Origin: Phytophthora quininea
Lineage: Eukaryota > Oomycota > Peronosporomycetes > Peronosporales > Peronosporaceae
Reading direction: 5' to 3'
DNA: 64,000 bases
Assembly (NCBI GenBank): GCA_011947345.1
Contig: JAAVTG010000023.1
Coordinates: forward strand, 248,001-312,000
Below the pieces are notes generated by a model, which had not been told where the DNA came from, searched no databases, and worked only from the letters and a program-made list of their open reading frames with translations. The position numbers were made by a program, and so were the translations under genes. Positions 34,548-45,208 of this stretch are shown in pieces (positions within the stretch are counted from its first letter, which is position 1; each line of letters starts with the position of its first letter).

Positions 34548-35992
34548 TCAATTTCCCCATGCAGTTGATACTGTTGAGAACACGGCAGGTCTCGGTTGGA
34601 ATCTCACCGACAACGCGAACTCGCAAATAGACCAACAATTATATCACGCCTTGTCAGCTTCCCTTCTACCTGTTCTTATCGTTGTAGCTGTTATGTTGTC
34701 ACTGAGTTCGGGCGGAAGAAAGCAGGTGACATCGATCACTTCGACAGCTCGAGGATTTCGCCACCTTCCTATGTCATGGGAAGTTTCTTCTCGCATGAAC
34801 CCGTGACCGTGTCCCCATTGACCCACCACTTCCGGTCGACTACGCAGGCCGGTACCCTCGTGTACGTGGCGCTCTCGAAGAAGAAGCACAAAGTGAATCC
34901 CATCACGGACTCGAGACGCATCGACAACTCCGTCTTCTTCGGATTGAAAGTTCCTTTCGACGAGATTGAGATCGAGAGTCAAATTGGAACGGGCACATTC
35001 GGCGTCGTGTACAAGGCGTTCTACAAAGGCAAGCACATTGCGCTCAAGCGGCTACTCGCTCAGCGCTACTCGGCCAAAACTGTCCAAGACTTTAAGAACG
35101 AGCTCGATCCTGTCCATTCTGCAGCATCCGAATATTGTAGCCTTCCTAGGTGCAGTGCTGGAGCCTCCAACGTTGTGTCTTCTCACGGAGCTCTGCGCCG
35201 GCTCGCTGGCCGATTTACTTCAGCTTGCTCGGAGTAAGCAGCTCAATATCACGTGGGGCCTCACGCTCGAAATCGCTCTCGACTGCGCCAAGGCGTGCGC
35301 CTACCTGCACGCTCTAACTCCAGCCGTTCTCCATCGAGATATCAAGGTAGAGCAGGCGAAACTCTGCACTTGTTGTCGATGCTAAACGGTGTTGGTCTTC
35401 TGTAGGAGAGAACTTGTTGATCACGGAAGACTTTCGCTGCAAGTTGAGCGACTTTGGGCTCTCGCGCAGCCTCGACAAGAACACGAACGCGCAGACCATG
35501 TGCGGCACCCCTCGATGGCTGGCACCAGAAGTCTTTCGAGGCGAGGACTACTCCGAGAAGGTCGACGTATACTCCTACGGCATCGTACTATGGTAAGATA
35601 CGCCTTCTCTCGAGGAATCGCTTTGTCGTAACGATTTGGTGCTGTGCAGGGAGCTCTTTTGCTTCAAGAAGCCGTACTTGGACAAGGACGCCATCAACTT
35701 GGCCTACCTAGTCGCGCACGAGGACTTGCGCCCCGAGCTGCTGCCGCATATCCCCGAGATCCTCCACCGCATCATGAAAGCTTGCTGGGACCCGGACCCG
35801 CAGCAACGACCGTCCTTCAGCACCGTCATCTTCCTCATCGAGGAGGCCAAGAACGTCGTGCCGCTGGGGCTGGCCATCGACCTGTCCAAGAGCTTCTCGG
35901 AGGCGACGGCCGTGCAGCGCCACCACCTCTCCACGAGACCCAAGACGCCCTCGTCCAAGAAGAATTATGGCCTCACATCCGGCATGATCTAG
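34548..35992 (+). CDS. TKL-type receptor-like protein kinase (5' end unresolved)
   Basis: Kinase motifs are complete: glycine loop GTGTFGVVYKA, catalytic Lys in HIALKRL, HPNIVAFLGA, HRDIK, SDFGLSRS, WLAPEVF and a C-lobe ending QQRPSF. This is a tyrosine-kinase-like Ser/Thr kinase, a family expanded in oomycetes. Upstream in another frame is a predicted transmembrane helix (SASLLPVLIVVAVMLSL), preceded by a short polar segment starting after an AG at 34562-34563; no ATG opens this frame, so a first exon is missing. Introns: 35347-35404 and 35596-35649 (approximate). Frame breaks: G run near 34709-34711, an extra C near 35108, and a G pair at the second exon start near 35405. These are one-base changes that restore motif continuity. 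Confidence 0.75.
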
Positions 35993-36605
35993 CCAACCGC
36001 TTCAACGTGACACGCAAAGAGTTGAAGTTGTACTGTAAACCAATGAAACTATTAACCCCGTTCGTTACTTTCGAGTGACACCGTCAAAGTTGTCGACGAA
36101 ACCACAGATTGCAGTGCGGGAGTGGACCTTCATCCACCGAGGAATGCTTTTTGCGTGGGGTGCTGCCACATAGGACAGCACGACTGCAGGCCTCTGTATG
36201 GAGGGCAGCACTCATCGGGCGGCTCCTTTTCCGCGCCTCGTTGCCATGAGATGATGCGCATGGTATTTTCATTTGGCAAGTGAAAGTGTTCACAGAAAGG
36301 ACTCGTCCAATCACGCTGATCACCTTGGAAGGCTGAAGCAAAAGACTCAACACCGTCGAAAACGCAAGCGCTGGTTGCCGCCCAAAAGCGCTGCAAGCTG
36401 CTGTTTGACGAACCATGCGGTCGTCGGCTCAGTCTGATACAAAAGCCAAGTCAAAAGCCGCGAACGGAGCCCGATGACACGCCGCCGACGTGTCGAGTGG
36501 TGCCCGATTGGCTGAAACGCAAACAGGCGCCTTGCGTTTTACACGTTGAAGTGCCATACAAGCCGCCCCACGTCAGAATCCGAGCCTGAAGCCTGCGGCC
36601 CTTGA
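35993..36605. other. intergenic, no gene seen
   Basis: The interval between the kinase stop and the malate synthase promoter contains short ORFs on the minus strand only, without domains. It likely contains the kinase 3' UTR and the upstream region of malate synthase. Confidence 0.5.
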
Positions 36606-36621
36606 GCTCATTCCGCAATCT
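36606..36621 (+). promoter_or_regulatory. Inr/FPR core promoter of malate synthase
   Basis: GCTCATTCCGCAATCT matches the oomycete composite core promoter GCTCATTYYNCAWTTT with one mismatch. It lies 60-75 bp upstream of the ATG at 36681. A short AC dinucleotide run (36660-36673) sits in the predicted leader. This is the best promoter match in the window. Confidence 0.7.
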
Positions 36622-36680
36622 GCCATCGAGCGCGCACCAGCCAAGACCAACCTCCTCACAACACACACACACAGACTGCC

Positions 36681-36977
36681 ATGTCGGAGCTGACCGTGAA
36701 CGCCGCCAACGTCCGCGTGCTGGGCCACGTCTCGGACTCGTTCCGCCGCGTGCTGACGCCCGACGCGCTGCGCTTTCTCGCCTTCCTGCACGAGCAGTTC
36801 GAGCCGCGGCGCCAGGCGCTGCTGGCCGCGCGCGTTCAGCGCCAGACGGAGCTGGACGCCGGCGTGCTTCCCGACTTCCTGCCCGAGACCAAGTACATCC
36901 GCGAGGGCGACTGGAAGGTGGCGCCCATCCCGGCCGACCTGGCCGACCGCCGCGTCGAGATCACGGGCCCCGTGGAC

Positions 36978-37010
<33 letters not shown>

Positions 37011-38288
37011 TCCAAGTGCTACATGGCCGACTTCGAGGATTCGACGGCCCCCACGTGGTTCAACCAGGTGGACGGCCAGGTGAACCTCGTGGACGCCGTG
37101 CGCAAGACCATCTCGTTCACGCAGCCGCAGACGGGCAAGAAGTACGAGCTCAAGGACCAGATCGCCACGCTGTTGGTGCGTCCGCGCGGCTGGCACTTGG
37201 ACGAGGCCCACGTGCTGGTGAACGGCCAGATCATGTCAGGCTCGCTCTTTGACTTTGGGCTCTTCTTCTTCCACAATGCTCACGAGTTGCTCTCACGCGG
37301 CTCGGGCCCGTACTTCTACCTGCCCAAGCTGGAGCACCACTTGGAGGCCAAGCTCTGGAACGACGTGTTCGTCGCTGCTCAGGGCTACTTGAGCATCCCG
37401 CAGGGATCTATCCGTGCTACGGTGCTCGTGGAGACCATTGTGGCTGTCTTCCAGATGGAAGAGATCCTGTACGAACTCCGCAACCACTCGTCGGGACTCA
37501 ACTGCGGTCGCTGGGACTACATCTTCTCGTACATTAAGAAGTTCCGCAACCACCCGAAGTTCGTGGTGCCGGACCGTTCGTCGGTGGGCATGACGACGCC
37601 CTTCATGGCTGCTTATGTGAAGCTGCTGGTGCGTACTTGCCACCGTCGCGGAGCTCACGCTATGGGCGGCATGGCTGCTCAGATCCCCGTCAAGAACGAC
37701 CCGGAGCTCAACAACAAGTTCATGGCGGCGGTCATGGAGGACAAGTCGCGTGAGGTCGCAGCGGGCCACGACGGCACGTGGGTGGCGCACCCTGGCCTGG
37801 TCAAGATCGCCATGGACGCGTTCGCCAAGATGTCGGGTCCCAACCAGATCTCGTACATCCCAGAGGCTGGCAAGGACATCACTGCTGCTCAGCTCATTGA
37901 GCCTCCGACAGGCAACATCACCTACAAGGGGCTGGAGGAGAACATTGACGTCTCGCTCGTCTACACGGAGGCCTGGCTGCGTGGCAGCGGCTGCATCCCG
38001 CTGCACAACAAGATGGAGGATGCCGCTACGGCCGAAATCTCGCGTGCTCAGGTGTGGCAATGGATTCGTCACAGCTGCAAGACGGTGGAAGGTAAAGTGG
38101 TGACGAAGGCGCTAGTGCTTGACATCTTGAAGGAGTGCGTCAACAAGCGCTCTTTGAACGCCGCTGCGGGCAACAAGTGGGCTCTTGGCGGCGAGGTGGT
38201 GGGCAAGGTGCTCACGGGTGACGACATGGTGGACTTCCTCACGCTTCCGTGCTACCCGCGCATTGTGCAGCTCGGCTCGAGCATCTGA
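36681..38288 (+). CDS. malate synthase
   Basis: Condenses glyoxylate and acetyl-CoA to malate in the glyoxylate cycle, needed for growth on fatty acids or acetate. An intact 535-residue single-exon ORF, the usual length for form A enzymes. Signatures: DFEDSTAPTW, RPRGWHL, CGRWDYIFSYIKKF, RGAHAMGGMAAQIP, HDGTWVAHPGLV, and HNKMEDAATAEISR containing the catalytic Asp. The 5' third is very GC-rich at third codon positions, unlike the long frame-broken genes nearby, consistent with high expression. The C-terminus reads LGSSI, so no SKL-type peroxisomal signal is seen; location is uncertain. The gene has a good core promoter. Confidence 0.95.
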
Positions 38289-38503
38289 AGCTAATGTCCC
38301 ATCGCTACAACATGCATCCTGGCGAGCCAAGGACAAGCGATCTGAGCTGTAAGGGAGGTTAGGCGGTGGGACTTCTTGGTGACGGCAAGGTGCCGTGAGA
38401 AAATTGCAGATCGAGGTCGCTCATGGGCGAGCGAGCTCGATCACAGTGTCGTAACAATATTTTATATTGAATGCACCCGAAATTTGAAGCAAGCACAACG
38501 CCC

Positions 38504-39349
38504 TTAGTTCTCTTTTGGCTCCATCTCGACGTCATGCAGCGTCTCCAACAGCATCCAATTCTTGTAGATAAGCTCCACTTCCTGCCACTCCGCCTCATCA
38601 GTTGGACCAGTGCCGAGAGGTTCTCCACATCGCAGGTTGTTCACCTTCTGCCCCAAGCCATACCCCGCCAGCTCCGTCGGCCAATTTGGGTCGTCACTTG
38701 GCACGGTGAAACTCTGCGGGACACTGGAGCTGCCATACAATTTCTGGTATCGCTCCATTGCCGGCACAAAATACTTGTTCCAGCGCGCTTCACGAGCGCT
38801 CCAGCTGAAGTCGAGCGTCTCCAAGTCCTCGACTTGATACTGCAGCAGCTTGTGCTTGTTCCGACGCAGTTCACTTACCCAGTAGCCCAGCTTGTATCCC
38901 CAAGTAGCACGGGGCCACCTCTTATCTCGTTGAGGCACGATGAAGGACACCTGCGGCAGTAAATCTCCATACAGCGAGTGATAAGTCCTCATTGCCGTCA
39001 CCGTCACTTCTGTCCACAGGAACTGCTTCCAGTCCTCGACGTCCGGCAGTCCCAACGCCTGCAACTGCGTCTTCACACTGTCTAGATGCTGTCTTCTTGC
39101 AGGCTTCTTGGCTACTGTACAGGCCTTCAGGAACCTCGAGAGAGTGGTGCCAAGCTTCATGCCGTGCACTTCTTGGGGCCACTTTGAGTCGCTCGAGTCT
39201 TCGATGGGGACAGTATAGCGCAACGGGACGGCGCAATGACCGTGTAGACGCTGGAAGCTCTGCAGCGCAGGCACCAGGAGGTCGAACTGACGCTGCTGGT
39301 AGGAGGAGGATCGAGTGCTCACGCAGCGGAGTTGCTGAAGAGCCCGCAT
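38504..39349 (-). CDS. helicase-associated-repeat protein, possibly mitochondrial
   Basis: The ORF contains three repeats of the helicase-associated (HA) type, each about 75 residues with hydrophobic, Tyr and Trp positions: ALQSFQRLHGHCAVP ... WPQEVHGMKLG, AMRTYHSLYGDLLP ... WPRATWGYKLG and AMERYQKLYGSSSVP ... WPTELAGYGLG. Proteins with such repeats but no helicase core are common in oomycetes and diatoms; the function is not known, and nucleic acid binding is inferred from the name family only. I chose the ATG at 39349 because it yields MRALQQLRCVSTRSSSYQQRQ, a basic Ser/Arg-rich presequence fitting mitochondrial import. It is tandem with and 118 bp downstream of the lipin gene. Confidence 0.75.
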   Translation of the reverse strand: MRALQQLRCVSTRSSSYQQRQFDLLVPALQSFQRLHGHCAVPLRYTVPIEDSSDSKWPQEVHGMKLGTTLSRFLKACTVAKKPARRQHLDSVKTQLQALGLPDVEDWKQFLWTEVTVTAMRTYHSLYGDLLPQVSFIVPQRDKRWPRATWGYKLGYWVSELRRNKHKLLQYQVEDLETLDFSWSAREARWNKYFVPAMERYQKLYGSSSVPQSFTVPSDDPNWPTELAGYGLGQKVNNLRCGEPLGTGPTDEAEWQEVELIYKNWMLLETLHDVEMEPKEN

Positions 39350-39466
39350 GGCCACAGGAGAAGTACTAGTAACCTGAATAGTGGACTGTGTGATGATTCC
39401 GGTGGTGCTGTTGACTGAATGAAGAAAAGGTAATGGAATTTTATTTAGCGGAAGAACTGGATGCAT

Positions 39467-41141
39467 TTACCTGGACAAGTTTCTGCTGCTGGCGCGGAGG
39501 GAATTGGACGAGTTGTATCGCGCTTGGTCAGCTTCTTGACGAGCTCGCTCAAACTCTTCTTGCTGCAGAAGACGGGCTTGCTGCTCAGCCATCCTCAACT
39601 GCTCGCGGTCTTCAGCTAGCACGAGTTCGCGCACAGTGTAATCGTCGATGCGACCGACCTTTTCGATGGGCACACGATGCTTGAGCTTGGGTAGAAGCCA
39701 CAACATCGCGTTCGGGTCGCTGTACGACTCGTAGAGCCGAGGATCCGACACGGCCTTGACATTCGAGTACGGGTCCAACATGAAGATTAGGCTGGGGTCG
39801 ACGCCAACCTCTTCGTACGCCACGATGTCCGTTGGGCGGTTGCCGAAACCTGCCACGAAGACAGGATGTTCTATCACTCGGCCAGCGTGGATTAGTGTGA
39901 GCTGTAGCTCGTTTAGCACTTGGATTTTGAACAAATGAGGCGTCTTGTTCACCACTTCGGTGAACAGAGCACCAGTGAGTCCTGTCGAGTTGGTGATCAG
40001 CACTCCTGGTGGGAGCGGGATCGACTGTTGCACAGCGTTCTCCAAGTGTGTTCGAGAGGCTGATGCCCAGTCCAGCGGCCGCGCTGTGAGGTACACGATC
40101 CGCATGCCCAGCTCGTGCAGCTTGGTGAAGAAGTCACAAGCCCCGGCATGTAGAAAATCGTACTGGCCCAGCCTCAACGTGCGGATGTGGCCTTCCACAT
40201 CGCTAATGGTCAGTGTACCGTCCAAGTCGACCACCACCGCCGACTCGTTGGGCCCCCAGAGGTGCAGTTTTGCATCGATGTAACGCACTGTGTTAGTATA
40301 CTTTTGATAGTGCTCGAAGCGAACATGATTCGGGTGTTCCTCGGACAGATCGGCAAACAGCAAATCTTCTGGAGGGATGATGACTCCGCCCGTGATGAAA
40401 ATGCACCGCCCACGCTCTTGCAGCTCCATCTTGGTCGGTAGTTCCTTCCCGTTGACAAGAATGCGCACCATGTCCCCCACGCCAGCCTGGTAGCTGGACC
40501 GGAATCTCGACCACGAGAAGGAAACGTGCCAGGACGTCGTCAGATACTTCCCATCCGTATTCTTCACAGCCACGATATCCACCGCATTGCCCGCCATCTT
40601 GTATGTCGGCGGCGTCGTCTCGCCCTGCATTGCAGCCACCTGCAGAGCATTGCTGTTGGCACGCGGCAATCCTCCACGGAACGAGCCTGTAGACGACGCA
40701 TCATTACTGGAGCTGTCACTGCGATCAAGTCCACGTGACGACGGGAACAATTCCTCCTCTGCAGTCTCCACACTATTAGTCTCTCTGTGTCTGTAGTCAT
40801 TGGGAACAGCTCGTAATTCCCTGGAGAAACAGGCTGCGCTTGAGCGACAGGCACTTCCCCAGGTCCTCCTTCCTCCATGGGAGCGGTACTGGCCATAGGA
40901 AACACGCTCTTGGTCACTGCGGGCGTGGCAACAGGGACGGACGGTCCGCAACCGAAGAGATCGTACGACTCGTCGTCTAAGGCGCCTGTGGACACTGATT
41001 TGACCGGCGCAGGCGGCGCAGCAGGCAGCGGTGGACCGCCGAAGAGCTGCATGGCTTCCTGGTCGTCCAGCGCACCAGTGGACGCGGCCTTCACGGGCGG
41101 GGAGCTGAGGAAGGCGACGATAGCTTGACTGCAGAGTCCAT
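39467..41141 (-). CDS. lipin-family phosphatidate phosphatase
   Basis: Lipins dephosphorylate phosphatidic acid to diacylglycerol. A 558-residue protein after restoring one base at the A pair near 40800 and one C in the run 41099-41102; the corrected length is divisible by three. Residues about 30-70 carry two copies of STGALDD...LFG. An N-LIP-like domain follows (GNAVDIVAVKNTDGKYL, then ILVNGKELPTKMELQE). The LNS2/HAD catalytic domain has the DxDxT motif in VVVDLDGTLTISDVEGH, then IVYLTARPLDWA and ITNSTGLTGALFTEVV. The C-terminus is a Gln/Arg/Glu coiled coil. N-LIP and LNS2 are only about 70 residues apart, much closer than in animal or yeast lipins. Divergent from the ARM gene at 41311. Confidence 0.8.
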
Positions 41142-41310
41142 GGAGGTGAGGCGGGCCACGCACTTCGAGGTCTGGGGAAGCTCAGAACAGCGAGCTTCGT
41201 CCACGATAGCCGTTATCTTGTCGCAGACACGTACACCTGGTTTTTATGCTAAAGTTTACCTGATTTTATGAAAATAACGTTGAAGTTAATATTTGGAACA
41301 GAAACTTCCG
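41142..41310. promoter_or_regulatory. divergent promoter region, lipin and ARM gene
   Basis: The two starts are 169 bp apart and face away from each other, so this AT-rich stretch must serve both genes. No strong Inr/FPR match was seen. Confidence 0.4.
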
Positions 41311-44300
41311 ATGGACCCGCTGCTGGATCGGCTGTGGGAGCTCGCGAATGAGGACGACGACCGCCGGGACGATCGCGTCGCTGAGGCGCAGGCTCTTTGG
41401 CGAGCACTGGAGGTGCTGCTGTCGTCTCTGAGGCCCCAGGAGCTCAACGTTGGCGACGGAGCGTTCACTAAAACTCTGGCCTGCATCCGGTCGGTACTGA
41501 GCGACCCAAACTACTGGAAAATCTCTCCATCTTCCCTAAATCCAAGTGATACGACCGATCTGTCGACAGTGTTTGTGTCTGTAAACCGCGTCTTACTGAA
41601 GATTGGATTCCGTGGAGAGCAGGAACGAGCAGCCCTAATTCGAGACGGCGTGGCAGATTTGATCGTCCGTTGTGGAGATACGCAGCCGCTGCAGAAAGAG
41701 TTTTCTTTATCTTCTATTGAGACGGCTGCTGCTCTACAAACTTTGCAAACATTGGCACTGGACGCCAAGAACCGAGCAAGCCTACAAGTTTCTCACACCA
41801 TTCGATTCTGTGTGCAACTCTTGCAGAAGTACAAAAGTGTATTTTCTGTTCAGCTTCGTGGTTGCCAATTCCTCCACCAAATGACACTGGAAGAGGAGTG
41901 CAAGGAGAGAATCTTGCGTCATGGAGGGCTGCAAGTGGTTACCGATGCACTCGCACGCTTTACGGAAGAGGCTGAACTAGTGATCATAGCGCTAGATGTT
42001 TTGTTCTTCTTGTGTGTGGAGTTGGAGTACCGAGAGGATCTCAATCCGAGTCTACAAAGTCGAAGTATTGACACTTCCTCTCTACAGCGAGTTGTTAGCG
42101 CAGTGGTAGAAGCCATGCATGTTTTACAGAGTGTAGAACTCGTACAAGCCAACGGCGTTGGGGTTCTCAACTGGTACGTTGACATTTCGACCTGTATTTT
42201 TCATTGTTGGTAACAGTGTTTTGCATCTACAAGTGTGGTGATGCATGCTCCCGCTAAGCAATTACTGTGCTCACTAAATATCTGGGATATCGCGGAGAAT
42301 GGCTTATCAGCAACCGCAACGGATGAGGCTGCGTGCGATTTTGTGGCAATGCTAGACTCGATTCTTCGGGACCCAGTCGCGTATGAATCGTTACGAAAAG
42401 TGGTAAGAAGCCCTACCGAACAAGACCGCAGTCTGTCGAAGTCACGGTAAGAAGGGGTTTGTTTTAGCTGGTTATAATATTCTCACGTGATACTTTCCTT
42501 GTTAGGCTGAAAGCACTTAAGAGTCAAGTTGAAGCACTGCGTCATAGCCAGGTTGGAAGCAAGGAAAATGGTGCGCAAATGATATTCGTGGCTAGTCGTC
42601 TTCAGAATTTGATGGACGAGGAGAACAGCGAGGTCGGAGCTGTTCTTCACAAACACGTTCGGTTTGGAGATGACTTTAAAAGAACGAATTGGCACATGTT
42701 CAAACACACCCGGCTGATCAATCGTTTGCTGGAGAAGAGGACAGTGGTGATGAACTTCCTGTAGACTCGAGTGCAAGGCTAGGATATGCACATGGTACCA
42801 TTGCAGATGACGCGGATGATCTGTTGATTGGAGGAGGAACAGAATACTTCGAAAATTTCTTCGCGACGAGCAGGCAAGACATCCAGTCATGGCGACTCCT
42901 AGACATGCACTTGATGTCAGCCGAAGTGCTGTGGAAAATACATCAACCGTCACAATGCCATCGGTAGATCCGTGCACAACGTGTTCTACTCGCGCCAAGC
43001 AAATGGACAACAAAATCGATAATATCCAGAAGGACTCTGACCGCTGCGCGCTTCTCGCCAGCACAACATCAACTCCAGAAGCAGAAAATTGGCAAGCGCT
43101 GTATGAAGGAAGTGTTCGAGAGGTGATGCGCATGCAGAACGCTTTCCGTGGACTGGAAGATCGATATCATGTTGTTCTACGTCGATCTCAGGAGCAAACC
43201 AAGCTCCTAGCTCTCCAGCAAACGAGACTAGCTAGCCATTCGAACGAACAGCAGCAAGTACTCCAACGGATGCACTCTCTTGAGTCTTCGCTCGATGCGG
43301 CAGAAAGCCGATGCCAAGTTGAAAGAACCCTTCGGTCTGCGGAAGCTGCACAAAGCGAGCAGTTATCTCTGGCATTGAATGAGTCTCTGAGAGAGACCAA
43401 ATCGCTTGCAGCACAACAATCAAGTGCAGCCCGAGAGTTGCAACAAAAGGAAACGATGCGAACTGAGTACATGATGCGATCACAGGAAAGCAAGCACGAC
43501 AAACAGCGCGTCGAAATTGAGCGCGATAACGCGCTGATCCAAATCGAAATCCTGAAACAGCAAAATGTAAGTTCGCAGCTAGTATTGTCGCCATGTTTAT
43601 TCGTCCTACTAATAATTGCATTACGGGCGGGCTTCTAGAGAGAAATATTGCAGAAACTGACAGATTGCAGGCGTGAAGGACTCGAAACACTTTTAATGCG
43701 AGAAGAAGACGTCGATGCTCGACGACCTGGTATCTTTACTGAGCTGGCCAGGGCAGCAGTTGTACAGAACCCCAGTCAGCGATCTCAAGTGTGTGCTATG
43801 CCACGACGAAACTCACTTCCTGCAAATGGATTTGTTCCAGCCTCCCAGAGTGCGTTTGATAGACCCGCAAGTGTGCATCCTATCTCAAAGCAACAGCGTG
43901 GTATCGACGTGGATCTAAATGACGACCCGAACTCTATTCACACATCCGAGATACATAGCTGTTTGACGTCAATTTTCCAATCCCTTGATGCGTCAGGTGA
44001 AGGCCCTACCGATGGAGTTCACGTGGCTACAGTGCGTCGGTTTTTCATTGAAAGTGGGCTAGTTCAACCTCCAAACATGTTGCCTGCTGATGTCGATGTT
44101 GTGCTAGCGAGTGTATTAGCACAGTCACAGTCAAATCGAAAGAATTCGCTAGTACGCAAGGACTTTGAGTCTACGCTGCAAGAACCATGGGCTCCACCCG
44201 TAGGTTGGGCAAAGAAGAAGAAAGAGACCTCAACGAAGTCAGTGTCAAATGCCACAGGGGACGCCACGCGATTCCGCTTTTTCAACCAGGATGCTTTCAA

Positions 44301-45204
44301 TGAGGCGGTGACATTGATTGGCATGCGAAGATTTCCGCGGTCAGACTTGCTGTCGGTTCTTCAAACGGTGGTGGCTTTGTATTTCCGACCTTACCTACGA
44401 CTGCAGCGAACGCTTCTGGTATCAACCACAAGTCGGCGGAGTTCGTCCATTTCAACTAACGGATCTGGTCGACGATCAAGCCTAAGCATGAATTCTCCAT
44501 CTCAAGTCTGCACTCGGGCGATGAAAACCATTTTGAACGGCCTGGCACTGCATTTGGGAAATGACAACGATCATCGTCGAAACAACAGAAATGTTGGCAT
44601 CGACGGCAGTGAACTGAGATGTCATTCGTTACCACCTTCAGCAATGAATCGGTCCCACAAACGAGAAGATGTGGTCTACTCGATGCTGGAGATGAATGGC
44701 GTATTAACTCGTGAACTACGTCCGCTCGGAACTATCTGTGAATTTTACAGCTCGCAGCATCTCTCGAATGTTGCTACCGCAGCCAACGTTTCTATCACGA
44801 AGAGTGAGCTCTTTGGATTAAGCTTTGAGTTTGTGCTGAATTTTGCCGTCGACTTCGAGCTCATTCCTGCGTTCATGGACCGAGTAAGTCTCAAGCATTT
44901 ACACACGGAAGTGGCCGGACTACTCAAATCCTATTTTGCATTGCACGACAAGGACCTTCCTAGTGGTGCTGATGCCGAGACACTAAAGAAAGTGGCCTTT
45001 GGAATGATTCTTGCTCGACTCGCGCTTGAACTGTTCAGCGCCAAGCCAAACTATGACACTCCAGAACAGCAGATCACAGGGCTGCTCCAATGGTTAGACA
45101 ATTCCCCTGGACGTGAAAAGATTATGAAGAAGGCTGGGATACCGTTAGTCATTCGCTTTTCAAGGCAACTTTACAGTACCAAAACACTATCCACGAATAT
45201 GTAG
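41311..45204 (+). CDS. large ARM/coiled-coil protein, unrecognised
   Basis: Exons 41311-42173, 42234-42446, 42506-43566 and 43639-45204 joined by clean GT-AG introns. Two one-base losses (C run near 42708-42710 and near 42889) must be restored; the total is then divisible by three (1,234 residues). The N-terminal third is all-helical with repeat-like segments (QERAALIRDGVADLIVRC, RHGGLQVVTDAL) resembling armadillo repeats. The middle (about 43080-43700) is a long coiled coil. The C-terminal part begins with an EF-hand-like or helical region (SLDASGEGPTDG), then contains Ser/Arg-rich and helical segments ending near KTLSTNM. No enzyme motif is visible. It is tail-to-tail with the dynein gene; a flagellar or cytoskeletal role is only a guess from this placement and the architecture. 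Confidence 0.75.
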
Positions 45205-45208
45205 CATT

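Noticed and set aside
34442..34564. A definite receptor-kinase fusion by an intron from 34442 to 34563
   Set aside because: The donor and acceptor are plausible, but the phases differ by one base and the first protein already has a complete membrane helix and tail; kept only as a hypothesis.
36573..38072. Long minus-strand ORFs opposite malate synthase (36573-37211 and 37293-38072)
   Set aside because: They are shadows of GC-rich codon usage in the intact malate synthase gene, with Arg/His/Val-rich composition and no domains.
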